Positions 8,770 to 17,632 are shown, counted from the first letter of the stretch. The stretch: DNA of 35,288 nt from Bacteroidota bacterium (GCA_020444415.1 JAHLLA010000019.1:1-35288); one strand, 5' to 3'. Notes: generated by a model from the sequence alone, not told the origin. Numbers and translations: made by a program.

Positions 8770-8892
8770 AAAAGTGCTTTTTTTGAGAAGCACCAAATAA
8801 CAATTTTAAAATACTAAATGCTTATAAAATTGATATATTCGGATTTGTGATTTATTTGCTATTTGGCAATTGTATATTGAGATTTGCTATAA

Positions 8893-9597
8893 TCAGTCCT
8901 TTGCCTCTTTGATGGCGCCTACCCCATTGGTGTTTAAATTTTTTGTTTCGGGGTTGCCTTTGTACCTGATGGACCCCACACCATTTAAAGTAGCAGTTAG
9001 TTTTTTAGTGGCATGTACTTTGGCTCCGCCCACCCCGGAAACGGTTACATCCATGTTTTTTGTGATGAAATCATAACCATCGAATCCACCCACTCCGTCT
9101 ACTTTTACAACGGCCTTATCAGCATTACCACTTACTTCCAATTCACCTGTTCCGTACATATGTCCTTCAAATTGGGAGCATTTTATATTAAGATCCATAT
9201 TTCCACTGCCGCTTAGTGTGGCCGTCAATTGTGAGGCCTGAATCGGATTTTCGGTAGTTACCGATCCGGCACCTGATAATGATACAGAATGAATAGAGGT
9301 AAAGAACACCTTAATAGTCATTGATTTAAACAGTTTTGTAATGTTTTTTTGTTTGTCGGTGGTGTTGATAGAAAGTACCTGGCCTTTCTGTTCAATATCG
9401 ATATAGTCGAATACATCTTCACTTTTGCTTTCAATAAGCACTTTTTCTTCATTGGAAGGAATCAGTATCCAGGTGGCAGTGCCTTCAAAATTCACTTCTT
9501 CAAAGGAGGTAACTTTACATTCTTTCACTGCCTGCGCATTCAACTGAATGCCAGTAAACGAAGCCAGAATAACGATAAATACAAGTATATGTTTCAT
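8893..9597 (-). CDS. GIN-domain (DUF2807) exported protein
   Basis: The 234-residue protein has a signal peptide (residues 1-21, cut near LNA|Q). The rest is a repetitive beta-rich stretch, with SGAGSVTTEN, SGSGNMDLNI, YGTGELEVSG, GVGGFDGYDF, GVGGAKVHAT, GVGSIRYKG and GVGAI recurring about every 17-22 residues. This is the signature of the putative auto-transporter adhesin head GIN domain, a beta-solenoid common in Bacteroidota. Its role is not established; a cell-surface or periplasmic location is likely. No partner gene is evident. Confidence 0.88.
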   Translation of the reverse strand: MKHILVFIVILASFTGIQLNAQAVKECKVTSFEEVNFEGTATWILIPSNEEKVLIESKSEDVFDYIDIEQKGQVLSINTTDKQKNITKLFKSMTIKVFFTSIHSVSLSGAGSVTTENPIQASQLTATLSGSGNMDLNIKCSQFEGHMYGTGELEVSGNADKAVVKVDGVGGFDGYDFITKNMDVTVSGVGGAKVHATKKLTATLNGVGSIRYKGNPETKNLNTNGVGAIKEAKD

Positions 9598-9725
9598 GTG
9601 TTAAAAATTATGTATAAAAATACAAACAATTATGCGAAAGTACTTCATACTTGTAAAGTATAACGCCGCAAGCAATATTTCATGTATGAAGTTGTAAAAA
9701 TAAACGCTAAAATACCTTAAAACCC

Positions 9726-9733
9726 TATATTTG
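9726..9733 (+). promoter_or_regulatory. Candidate Bacteroidota -7 box for the NicO-type transporter
   Basis: TATATTTG matches the Bacteroidota -7 consensus TAnnTTTG exactly and ends 17 bases before the start codon at 9751. No TTTG at the usual -33 distance is visible, so the assignment is tentative. Confidence 0.4.
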
Positions 9734-9750
9734 AAAAAAATATTGGCACT

Positions 9751-10554
9751 ATGACGGCGTTGTTCGAAGGCTTTCCTGTTTTATCCAATTTCATGTTGAT
9801 ATTACTTCATTCCGATGCTTCACATACCTATGGATCATTGGCCACTTATCCGCTGTTTTTTGGGATTATCGCGGCCATGGCTCATGTTCTTTCAGGCCCT
9901 GATCACCTGGCAGCTGTAGGTCCACTTGCTGTAAATGTTAAAATTAGAGCCTGGTTGATTGGCATGGCCTGGGGCGTCGGCCATTTAATAGGTATGCTGC
10001 TCATTGGCGTATTGTTTTACTTCTTCAGGGATTTAATACCCGTTGATTTCATCTCTGAGAATAGTGAGAGAATCGTGGGTGGTTTATTGATCATCATCGG
10101 TTTATGGTCGTTAGGGAGGTTGTTCAGTTTTAATAAAGCCACTAAACATGAGCATGTGCACACGCATAAAACCGAAGAAGGTGATGTATATGTGCATAAG
10201 CATCACCACCAACATGAGGACAAATCAATTCATATTCACGTGCATAAAAAGCACGAAAGACAGACCTATTGGGCCGCATTGGGAATAGGCATTGTTCATG
10301 GTTTAGCAGGTGTGTCGCATTTTATCAGCCTGCTGCCTACTTTGGCTTTCCCTAGTAATTTTGATTCAGCCATGTACCTGGTTGGCTTTGGCTTCGGTAC
10401 CATACTGGCGATGGTCGTATTTTCTGTGATTTTAGGTTTTGTTGCAAAAAAAGCCAGCAAACAGAGACGCGATACTTTATTAAAGATTATTACCGGCATA
10501 GTTGGCCTGGGGGCTATAGTAGTGGGCATTTACTGGATTTTCAGCACTGTTTAA
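9751..10554 (+). CDS. NicO/UreH-type nickel or cobalt transporter with His-rich loop
   Basis: The 267-residue protein has about six membrane segments. HVLSGPDHLAAVGPLA at residues 45-60 is the metal-binding first-helix motif seen in NicO/UreH/RcnA-like transporters, and GMAWGVGHLIG (71-81) is their second helix. Residues 133-168 form a cytoplasmic or periplasmic loop with 15 histidines (HEHVHTHK, HKHHHQH, HIHVHKKH). A second-half motif HGLAGVSHF (183-191) mirrors the first. Its position 1.9 kb from a [NiFe] hydrogenase operon suggests nickel uptake for hydrogenase maturation, although export (RcnA-like) cannot be excluded. The outer-membrane barrel gene follows after 13 bp. Confidence 0.8.
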   Translation: MTALFEGFPVLSNFMLILLHSDASHTYGSLATYPLFFGIIAAMAHVLSGPDHLAAVGPLAVNVKIRAWLIGMAWGVGHLIGMLLIGVLFYFFRDLIPVDFISENSERIVGGLLIIIGLWSLGRLFSFNKATKHEHVHTHKTEEGDVYVHKHHHQHEDKSIHIHVHKKHERQTYWAALGIGIVHGLAGVSHFISLLPTLAFPSNFDSAMYLVGFGFGTILAMVVFSVILGFVAKKASKQRRDTLLKIITGIVGLGAIVVGIYWIFSTV

Positions 10555-10567
10555 AAGGGGAGCCATC

Positions 10568-11353
10568 ATGAGAAAAAAAACATATCATCTTATATACCTG
10601 GCAATGGCCTTCTGCTGTTTATCTGTTTCCAGCGGAATGTCGCAGGATCTAAATAAGGGCAAATTCAACCTGGGTTTTGAAGGAGGTGTACAATTCAATA
10701 ATGTGGAAGACAGAACCACTTTGAACCCAACCATCAGCAAAACCGGGTATGCCATCGGGCCTTATATAGAATACTTTTTTTCCGACCTTTTCGCGGTTAA
10801 ACTTGGACTATACTTCGATAACCGGGGGTTTAAAATTGATGATTTATACGTGGGGCTGGCTGATTCTTCGCAAATTATTCCTGACAGTATTGTATATAGC
10901 AGGGGTAGTTACCTGCATATTACAAGGAATTACAACATCAATTATCTGACCATACCTTTAAGTATAAAATATGTAAAGGGAACTGGAAAATTCAAGATTT
11001 ATGTGGAAGCAGGTGTATTTTATTCCCTTTTATTAAATGCCACTCAGAAAGGCCAGAATGATCTGTATATCGAACCGGAATACGCACCTCATTTTAAAGA
11101 ACCTTATAATGTTCCGGGTCACCAGTACGAAGATTTTAACGGTGATGCAACCTCTATTTTTAATACCTATGATTTCGGAGTCAACTTGTTTTTAGGAGGA
11201 ATCGTACAATTCAATCCGCAGTGGGGCTTAACGATAGCTCCCGGCTTTTCATATAGTTTTGCCAATTTATATTCCAATCCTGAAATTGATGCCAGATGGA
11301 CTCAGATTTTCAGAATCAATGCAGGCATAATTTACACATTTAAAGAGAAGTAG
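10568..11353 (+). CDS. PorT-family outer-membrane beta-barrel protein
   Basis: This 261-residue protein has a signal peptide (residues 1-25, cut near SGMSQ|D) followed by alternating beta strands. FNLGFEGGVQFNN near the start, YAIGPYIEYFFSDLFAVKLGL in the first third, and a C-terminal strand ending in FRINAGIIYTFKEK are typical of OMP_b-brl_2 barrels in Bacteroidota. It would form a small barrel in the outer membrane. It starts 13 bp after the transporter gene and very likely shares its transcript; a link to metal entry is possible but rests only on that. Confidence 0.8.
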   Translation: MRKKTYHLIYLAMAFCCLSVSSGMSQDLNKGKFNLGFEGGVQFNNVEDRTTLNPTISKTGYAIGPYIEYFFSDLFAVKLGLYFDNRGFKIDDLYVGLADSSQIIPDSIVYSRGSYLHITRNYNINYLTIPLSIKYVKGTGKFKIYVEAGVFYSLLLNATQKGQNDLYIEPEYAPHFKEPYNVPGHQYEDFNGDATSIFNTYDFGVNLFLGGIVQFNPQWGLTIAPGFSYSFANLYSNPEIDARWTQIFRINAGIIYTFKEK

Positions 11354-11385
11354 ATAATACTATGTACAAATCAATTGAATTAAAA

Positions 11386-11412
11386 AATGCCTACTCAAAT
11401 GGAGCAGGCATT
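11386..11412. terminator. Hairpin terminator between outer-membrane protein and DHODH-like gene
   Basis: AATGCCTACTC (11386-11396) pairs with GAGCAGGCATT (11402-11412) with one mismatch and a five-base loop. A run of A before and T after it suits termination from both strands. It lies between convergent genes. Confidence 0.75.
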
Positions 11413-11435
11413 GCATTCATTAATTCAGTTTTTCT

Positions 11436-12422
11436 TTATTCAAAATCTCTTTTCAGGAATTGAATCCTTTCAAAAGAGGCATCAATTGTCTGGTTATCCA
11501 GGGCTTTTCCCTTAAAACTATCTATCGATGAAAAGCGGTTCTTTTCCATCCAGTTTCCCATTTCTTCCAGCATCGTTTTGATGTAAGGAATGCCTTTTAA
11601 GTACAAGGCGCTGCACAACTGCACAGCATCAGCCCCGGCCAATATTTGCTTTATAGCTCCCTGGTAATCGTGTACACCTGTAGATGCAGCCAAATCACAA
11701 CCAATATCATTACCTTTCAACAAACCAATCCAACGCATGGGAATATGGATTTCATCTGGTGATGACATATGATTTTCAGAAACAACTTTCAGCGTATCTA
11801 TATCAATATCAGGTCGGTAATACCGGTTAAACAACACCAGCCCGTCGACGCCATTTGATACCAGTTTATTCGCTACCGAGAAAAGATTGGTAAAATAATA
11901 TCCAAGTTTAATCGATACCGGAATGCTTACTTCTTTCTTCACGCTTTTCAATATCTCCACGTACAATTCTTCGATATCAGCGCTTGCTACATCCTTATCA
12001 AATGGAAATAGAGCAATGTTCAGTTCCAATGCATCGGCACCTGCCTGCTGGATGGCAGAGGCGAATTTCGGCCAGTCCTCGGCAGTAGTACAGTTGATAC
12101 TGCTGATGACAGGCACATCACTATTCGCCTTGATATTTTCAACGAATTTCAGGTACTTATCGAGGTTTTCTTCCATCGAAAGGCCAATCACTTTTTCTTT
12201 GGCTTCCGTAAACCAATAATAATAATCATTGGCAGCACCTGCCCTGGTTTCCGATTCGGCTTCAAGCCTGATCTGCTCTTCGAACAATGATTTCAGTACA
12301 ATTGCACCGATACCGTTATCAATACATTCGTTAATAGATTTCATATCGCCAGTTAACCTGGAACTACTTGCAATTAAGGGGTTTTTTAAATCCAACCCAA
12401 GATATGACGTTTTTAAATTCAT
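11436..12422 (-). CDS. Dihydroorotate-dehydrogenase-like flavoprotein, last gene of the hox operon
   Basis: The 328-residue protein is a TIM barrel of the dihydroorotate dehydrogenase (DHO_dh) family. It has the opening TSYLGLDLKNPLIASSS (residues 5-21), FMN-site VLKS (42-45), SIKLGYY (170-176) and the C-terminal phosphate-binding region LAGADAVQLCSALY. The catalytic loop of true class 1 enzymes, usually NxSCPN, reads NIALFPFDK here (135-143), so the catalytic Cys/Ser is absent and pyrimidine synthesis is unlikely. Its start codon overlaps the hoxW stop codon (ATGA), implying translational coupling with hydrogenase genes. Similar DHODH-like proteins occur beside ferredoxin-dependent oxidoreductases, with unknown substrate. 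An FMN-dependent redox step supplied by the hydrogenase is possible but unproven. Confidence 0.85.
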   Translation of the reverse strand: MNLKTSYLGLDLKNPLIASSSRLTGDMKSINECIDNGIGAIVLKSLFEEQIRLEAESETRAGAANDYYYWFTEAKEKVIGLSMEENLDKYLKFVENIKANSDVPVISSINCTTAEDWPKFASAIQQAGADALELNIALFPFDKDVASADIEELYVEILKSVKKEVSIPVSIKLGYYFTNLFSVANKLVSNGVDGLVLFNRYYRPDIDIDTLKVVSENHMSSPDEIHIPMRWIGLLKGNDIGCDLAASTGVHDYQGAIKQILAGADAVQLCSALYLKGIPYIKTMLEEMGNWMEKNRFSSIDSFKGKALDNQTIDASFERIQFLKRDFE

Positions 12423-12922
12423 TCGCGTAACATACTTATTGGTAAATTATCTTTAATATATGCCCATCTGGCCAGTTTCCGGGTTAGGAACTGGAAGGCC
12501 TGTTCAAGGTTTAACTTGGCATTATCAGACAGCCCTTCTTTGAAGTCCCATTCAAAGCCTTTGATACCCAACACGTAGGTTTCAGGCTTTTTATTGAACA
12601 GTTTTTCACTCAGATGGAGCACATAGGCCGGCGAAACGGCGTGCATGGTAAATTCCACCTGTGCATCGCTCGGATCTACTTTCTTAAACCTGTATTCATG
12701 AATATCTTCCTGTGATGCATCCACAAATACCACCACCTCCCATTCCGATATTTTCTCGGCATCTTCTATATTTAATTGGTAATTGCTGTCGGTTTGCATG
12801 CACTTTAATCCGTGCTCTTCAATCCACTCCTGTATTTTTTCAACCATTTCATTCCCCAGCGCATCATCCTGCCTACCGGGATTTCCGTAGCCGTAAATCA
12901 GTACTCTTTTAGGAATTTGCAT
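12419..12922 (-). CDS. hoxW: Hydrogenase maturation protease
   Basis: This is the endopeptidase that removes the C-terminal tail of the HoxH precursor after nickel insertion. The sequence shows the family start VLIYGYGNPGRQDDALG with the metal-sensing Asp, the central VVFVDAS Asp, and MHAVSP with the conserved His. I set the start at 12922 (MQIPKR, 167 residues), which is just after the hoxH stop; a longer frame to 12961 would overlap hoxH by 38 bp with a lysine- and threonine-rich tail not typical of the family. It directly follows hoxH and overlaps the DHODH-like gene by 4 bp. Confidence 0.9.
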   Translation of the reverse strand: MQIPKRVLIYGYGNPGRQDDALGNEMVEKIQEWIEEHGLKCMQTDSNYQLNIEDAEKISEWEVVVFVDASQEDIHEYRFKKVDPSDAQVEFTMHAVSPAYVLHLSEKLFNKKPETYVLGIKGFEWDFKEGLSDNAKLNLEQAFQFLTRKLARWAYIKDNLPISMLRE

Positions 12923-12923
12923 C

Positions 12924-14375
12924 TTATTTATTTTTTTTGTCGATGATTTCATTGTTGGCATTCACCAATGTCATTTCAAGTGGCATTTTACCTAAAGCAT
13001 GTGTGGCACAACTCAGGCAGGGATCATATGCCCTTATGGCTACTTCTACTGCATTCATCATGGGTTCCGTAATTTCTGGCTGCCCGTTCATAAATGATTT
13101 AGCCGTCAGGTTCACCGCTTTATTCATAGGTTCATTGTTATTGGTGGTAGAAACAATCAGGTTGGCCAGAGTGATCTGGTCATCGTTGTTTATTTCATAA
13201 TGATGGAACAATGTACCACGAGGCGCTTCGATCACACCTACCCCTTTATATCTTTTCTCTCCTTTAACTACCAGGTCTTCATTTTGCAGATCAGGATCTT
13301 TCAATAAATCACGGATCATCTCAGCACAGTGCAAAACTTCTATTAGCCTTGCCCAATGGTAATGCAAACTCATACCGTTTGGCTTACCATTCGTATACGC
13401 TTTGAACTCTTCGAATTCTTTTTGTGCCAATGGCGTTGGTATAAAGTCACAAACATTTAATCGTCCCAAAGGACCCACCCGGTACCATCCTTTTTCAGGA
13501 CCGAGTTCCTTCAGATAAGGAAACTTCATGTAACTCCATGATTTCACTTCCTCTTCGATGTATTTATTATAATCCTGGCAATCCACATCGTGTAAAATGA
13601 TATTGCCTTCGTTGTCAACAGCACGCAACACACCATTATAAATATCGAAAGCACCATCTTCCCTGACAATACTTAGGTGATTGGAAGGATAAGCCGCGAA
13701 GTTATCCACCATCGATTGGTTATTCTTATGGTAACCTTTAAAGAAATCCAATGCCGTCACTGACCATTCCACCATTTTATCAGCATTCATCGGATCAGGA
13801 CCTGAGAGCAGTTCGTCTCTTTCGGCAATGCTCAGATTTTTATTGATACCACCCGGAATAGCTCCTGTTCCGTGGATTTTCTTTCCGGCGGTTAAACGGA
13901 TGATCTCCTGTCCATATTTACGCATCATTACACCCTGAACAGCCAAATCGCGATTATTCATGGCAACACCTATGATGTTTCTTAAAGCAGGGTCGCCGTC
14001 AATTCCGAACAAAAAGTCGGGTGAACTCAGGTGGAAAAAATGCAATACATGTGATTGGAAAAACTGTCCGTAGTGCATCAATCGGCGCATTTTCTCTCCA
14101 ACTGCCGTTAATCCGTGTCCGGTGCCTGCACCAACAATTACGTCGAGTGCTTTGGCTGCCGCCAAATGGTGGCTCACCGGGCAAATACCGCACAGACGCT
14201 GAACCAGTACGGGTGCTTCCCAATAAGGTCTGCCCTGAACAAAACGTTCAAATCCTCTGAATTCAACAATATGTAAACGGGAATCTCTTACGTTCCCAAA
14301 ATCGTCCAACATAATCGTAACTTTTCCGTGTCCTTCGACTCGGGTTACGGGCTCTATAGTGATCTTCTTAGACAT
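12924..14375 (-). CDS. hoxH: NAD-coupled [NiFe] hydrogenase large subunit
   Basis: The 483-residue catalytic subunit holds the Ni-Fe(CN)2CO site that splits or forms H2. The two ligand pairs are present: RLCGICPVSHH (Cys62, Cys65) and DPCLSCATH (Cys453, Cys456). After His459 there are 24 residues, the tail expected to be cut off by the adjacent HoxW. The N-terminal EPVTRVEGHGKVTIMLDD and the wording RLCGICPVSHHLAAAKALD are those of group 3d (HoxH) rather than membrane-bound group 1 enzymes. It follows hoxY by 27 bp in the operon. Confidence 0.96.
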   Translation of the reverse strand: MSKKITIEPVTRVEGHGKVTIMLDDFGNVRDSRLHIVEFRGFERFVQGRPYWEAPVLVQRLCGICPVSHHLAAAKALDVIVGAGTGHGLTAVGEKMRRLMHYGQFFQSHVLHFFHLSSPDFLFGIDGDPALRNIIGVAMNNRDLAVQGVMMRKYGQEIIRLTAGKKIHGTGAIPGGINKNLSIAERDELLSGPDPMNADKMVEWSVTALDFFKGYHKNNQSMVDNFAAYPSNHLSIVREDGAFDIYNGVLRAVDNEGNIILHDVDCQDYNKYIEEEVKSWSYMKFPYLKELGPEKGWYRVGPLGRLNVCDFIPTPLAQKEFEEFKAYTNGKPNGMSLHYHWARLIEVLHCAEMIRDLLKDPDLQNEDLVVKGEKRYKGVGVIEAPRGTLFHHYEINNDDQITLANLIVSTTNNNEPMNKAVNLTAKSFMNGQPEITEPMMNAVEVAIRAYDPCLSCATHALGKMPLEMTLVNANNEIIDKKNK

Positions 14376-14402
14376 AATTCAATATATTATCAAGATTTAT
14401 TA

Positions 14403-14951
14403 TTAGTCAAATTTTACAACTTCGTATGGCAAGTCCATTTCGCTTCCGGTGATCAGTGCTACCAATGCATCCCAGATCAGGTCGGCACGTGGCGGACAAC
14501 CGGGTAAGAAATAATCTATTTTTACCACTTCATGACAAGGATATACATTGTCAAGAAGTTGCGGTAATTCAACATCATTCGGTAATACCTTTTTTATATT
14601 TAGTTTTACAGTTGGCCCATCCAAATAGGCTTCCTGTAAACATTCTTCGATAGGGATGCCATTCCGTAAGGCAGGCAATCCGCCCATAATGGCGCATTCA
14701 CCGAGAGAAATCAGGATGTCGCAATTGTCTCTGAAATATTTGAGCACTTCCACGTTTTCGCTATTGCAGCATCCGCCTTCAATAATTCCGATATCGACAC
14801 GCTTTGTAAATTTTTTAATGTCGTCAACGGGTGATTTATTAAATTCAACCAGTTCGATCAGGTCGAGGATACGTTCATCAATATCAAGGATTGACATATG
14901 ACATCCGAAACATCCTGCCAGAGAAGTTGTTGCTATTACTTTTTTAGCCAT
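14403..14951 (-). CDS. hoxY: NAD-coupled [NiFe] hydrogenase small subunit
   Basis: This 182-residue subunit carries the single [4Fe-4S] cluster next to the active site. CFGCHMSILD supplies Cys14 and Cys17, GECAIMGG Cys86 and PGCPPRAD Cys152, the four expected ligands. EGGCCNSEN (Cys61-62) is also present. Its short length and lack of a Tat leader show a soluble cytoplasmic enzyme of the HoxY type, unlike exported hydrogenase small subunits. It follows hoxU by 17 bp. Confidence 0.96.
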   Translation of the reverse strand: MAKKVIATTSLAGCFGCHMSILDIDERILDLIELVEFNKSPVDDIKKFTKRVDIGIIEGGCCNSENVEVLKYFRDNCDILISLGECAIMGGLPALRNGIPIEECLQEAYLDGPTVKLNIKKVLPNDVELPQLLDNVYPCHEVVKIDYFLPGCPPRADLIWDALVALITGSEMDLPYEVVKFD

Positions 14952-14968
14952 TTTTTTTCTTTTAATCG

Positions 14969-15664
14969 TTAAACTTCAAATTCACTTCCAATGGGTTTCT
15001 TGTCATACTTGCGGGTTCCGATCGGCTCTTTATAGCCAATTTCTTTCTTAAGGATGGAACCTACAGGACAATTGTCCATTGCCAATTGAGCAATTTCATC
15101 AGTCATGGTTTTTGCCATTTCCTCATCAAGTACTACTTCCAATGTATACCCACGGTCTTTAAAAGCGAAGTATTTTCTGCCTTGCTCGTCTTCGATCGTT
15201 TTGATACATCTTTTACAAGAAATACAACGATTCTGATCTTTGATGATCTTTGGGCTTTTTGCATCAACTCCTTTTTGGGGGAATGTATATGGAAAGCGAG
15301 GCACCATCATTTCATAGCGATAGGCCAATGCCTGTAGTTCACAATTGCCACTTTTTTCACATGATGGGCAAAAATGATTGCCACTCACAAAAAGCAACTC
15401 GATGATACTCTTCCTGATATCATTAATTTCCAGGGTATTGTTTTCGATTTCCATACCGTCGGCAGCAGGTGTTGTACATGCCGTCATATAACGGTTGTTG
15501 ATTTTAATAGTACACATCCGGCAACATCCTTTGGGTTTTACACCTTCGAAATTACATAAGGTGGGAATGTAAATTCCATTTGCATGTGCTGCCTGAACAA
15601 TGGTTTGGCCTTCTTCTGCCGGAATTACTTTACCGTCTATTTTAAGTTTTATTGTCTTATTCAT
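14969..15664 (-). CDS. hoxU: Hydrogenase diaphorase iron-sulfur subunit
   Basis: This 231-residue protein corresponds to the N-terminal third of NuoG and links the NAD site in HoxF to the hydrogenase module. Ligands are visible for three clusters. A [2Fe-2S] site has Cys37, Cys48, Cys51 and Cys63 (Cys47 is also present). A His/Cys [4Fe-4S] site is formed by His97 or a neighbour with Cys99/Cys102/Cys108 (HFCPSCEKSGNC). A second [4Fe-4S] site uses Cys147, Cys150, Cys153 and Cys199 (RCISCKRC and DNCPVG). It lies between hoxF and hoxY with gaps of 15 and 17 bp. Confidence 0.94.
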   Translation of the reverse strand: MNKTIKLKIDGKVIPAEEGQTIVQAAHANGIYIPTLCNFEGVKPKGCCRMCTIKINNRYMTACTTPAADGMEIENNTLEINDIRKSIIELLFVSGNHFCPSCEKSGNCELQALAYRYEMMVPRFPYTFPQKGVDAKSPKIIKDQNRCISCKRCIKTIEDEQGRKYFAFKDRGYTLEVVLDEEMAKTMTDEIAQLAMDNCPVGSILKKEIGYKEPIGTRKYDKKPIGSEFEV

Positions 15665-15679
15665 TTTGACTTATTTTTT

Positions 15680-17560
15680 TCAGTTTGAATGGAATTCCGT
15701 ATTTCTGCCTACATATTTGTTAGCCGCTTCAACCGATTTAACAATATCAAATGTATTATCATAATCAGCCATAGCCTGAACATGCTGTTCATATATATGT
15801 CTGAAATTAAGAATACTGGATAATATTGGGTTGGCAGCAGTTTGGCCGAGGCCACACCTGCTTACTTTGATGGTCTTTCCCCAGGTCAGCAAATCGTCAA
15901 TATCTTTACGAACACCGTGACCGTTCAATATCTTTTCCAACTTCATTTTCATGATATAAGGCAGGTTACGGCATGTAGAACATGAACCGCAGGATTCTTC
16001 AATAAAGAATTCCATAAAATTCATCACCACATCACGTAACAGATCCCGCTCCGTATTGAAGATGATCATAGATCCTCCTGTGGGCAAGTCCGAATAGCTG
16101 AGCTTTCTGTCGAAGAATTTTTCAGCAACCATCATGCCTGAAGGTTTGTACCATTTCATCAGGTCAGAACTGCTTAAGTTATCAAAATCGCGGGGGCCGA
16201 TCAGCATACCGGAAGGTCCACCCACCTGTATTGCCTGAACTTTTTCAGCACCACACATTTCAATTACCTCACGGATGCTTGTTCCCCAATCCACTTCATA
16301 AATGCCTGGGAATTTACAATCGCCCGAAATACTTAATAATTTGGTTCCCGTAGAATCTTTTGTTCCGTACTGGCTGTACCATGCGGCACCATTTTTAATA
16401 ATCCTTACAGCAGATGCAAGGGTTTCCACGTTATTTACAATGGTTGGATAGTTCAGATAGCCTTTTTCAACCGGGAATGGTGGTTTATCCCTGGGCTCTC
16501 CTCTTTTTCCTTCCAGTGATTCAATAAGCGCTGACTCCTCACCACATACATAAGCTCCGGCACCCAATTGAATGCGGATGTCAAAGTCGAATTCTTTGAT
16601 ACCGCTGATATTTTTTCCAAGGAAATTCTTTTCCCGCATTTCGCCTAAAATCCTGTTCAGGTATTTCAGCATGTATTTATACTCGTACCGCAGGTAAACC
16701 AGGCCTATATCAGCGCCTGTAGCATATGCAGCGATTACCATTCCTTCAAATACGAGGTCAGGGTACTCAGTGAGCATAACACGATCTTTAAAAGTGCCTG
16801 GCTCCCCTTCATCAGCATTACAGATAATAACACGGTGATCGCCTTCCACACGACGACCAAAACGCCATTTCATTCCTGTTGGAAATCCGGCACCGCCTCT
16901 ACCCCTCAGGTCCGACTCTTCAACCATTTGAATCACATCCTCAGGTGAATGCTTTGATAATTCATTCTTGACGACATCGAATTTTTTATAATTCTTATTT
17001 AACAAGATAGATCCTTTGCGGATATTATTATTGACCATTGCCTGCATATCGGGATCAGCATTGTTACCGTCACCATAGCTTTCATAAATGAGTGATCTCA
17101 GTTCCTTACCTTCTTTTAAGCCCTCGATGAGTTTGACTACACGGTATGGAGTGAGGTTTGTAAAAACTATGTCGTTAATAATGGCTGCCGGCCCCTGGTC
17201 ATTCATTCCGATACAGGAAGTATTGTACAATCCGAACATACTATCTTGCGTAACATGACCAAAAGTAATTCCGCAAGCTTTCTCAAAAGCTTCTTTCACG
17301 CCTTGGCGGTCACGCATACATGCCGTTATGCTGTTATTTAAATAAATGTTGTACTTAGCACGAGGTTTCTCACTAAAAAAATGATAAAACGAAACCGTTT
17401 CTTTGACCTCTGCCGCTGAAATCCCAAGGGATTTTGCCAATTGATTAATGTCATTTTTATCAACATAACCCTTATCGTCATGGATATCTAGCAAAATATC
17501 CATTAAGCGGCTCCTGTCGCTATTGTACTTGTTGATGATTTGATTAATTTTTTCTTTCAT
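15680..17560 (-). CDS. hoxF: Hydrogenase diaphorase flavoprotein subunit, NuoE-NuoF fusion
   Basis: The 626-residue subunit binds FMN and NAD(H), exchanging electrons from H2 with NAD+. Residues 1-155 are a NuoE-like thioredoxin-fold domain and about 175-590 are NuoF-like. The NuoF part has RGRGGAGFPTGMKW (219-232), NADEGEPGTFKDR (248-260), GAGAYVCGEESAL (333-345) and the [4Fe-4S] ligands Cys524, Cys527, Cys530 and Cys569. The NuoE part keeps only two of the four canonical [2Fe-2S] cysteines (Cys81, Cys116); positions 76 and 120 are Asn. An unaligned Cys96 is also present. The fused layout resembles the HoxF of the soluble hydrogenase of Cupriavidus necator rather than the separate HoxE/HoxF of cyanobacteria. 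It is the first gene of the hox operon. Confidence 0.95.
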   Translation of the reverse strand: MKEKINQIINKYNSDRSRLMDILLDIHDDKGYVDKNDINQLAKSLGISAAEVKETVSFYHFFSEKPRAKYNIYLNNSITACMRDRQGVKEAFEKACGITFGHVTQDSMFGLYNTSCIGMNDQGPAAIINDIVFTNLTPYRVVKLIEGLKEGKELRSLIYESYGDGNNADPDMQAMVNNNIRKGSILLNKNYKKFDVVKNELSKHSPEDVIQMVEESDLRGRGGAGFPTGMKWRFGRRVEGDHRVIICNADEGEPGTFKDRVMLTEYPDLVFEGMVIAAYATGADIGLVYLRYEYKYMLKYLNRILGEMREKNFLGKNISGIKEFDFDIRIQLGAGAYVCGEESALIESLEGKRGEPRDKPPFPVEKGYLNYPTIVNNVETLASAVRIIKNGAAWYSQYGTKDSTGTKLLSISGDCKFPGIYEVDWGTSIREVIEMCGAEKVQAIQVGGPSGMLIGPRDFDNLSSSDLMKWYKPSGMMVAEKFFDRKLSYSDLPTGGSMIIFNTERDLLRDVVMNFMEFFIEESCGSCSTCRNLPYIMKMKLEKILNGHGVRKDIDDLLTWGKTIKVSRCGLGQTAANPILSSILNFRHIYEQHVQAMADYDNTFDIVKSVEAANKYVGRNTEFHSN

Positions 17561-17616
17561 TATGATTGTTTTCTAGGATGAAAGTGTAAATAATTGTACT
17601 GTTAAATAATTAACAA

Positions 17617-17624
17617 CAAAAGTA
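17617..17624 (-). promoter_or_regulatory. Candidate -7 box for the hox operon
   Basis: On the minus strand the bases read TACTTTTG, a full match to TAnnTTTG. It is 57 bp upstream of the hoxF start. A TTG at 17650-17648 could be the -33 element though its spacing is a little long. Confidence 0.4.
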
Positions 17625-17632
17625 TGCCATTT

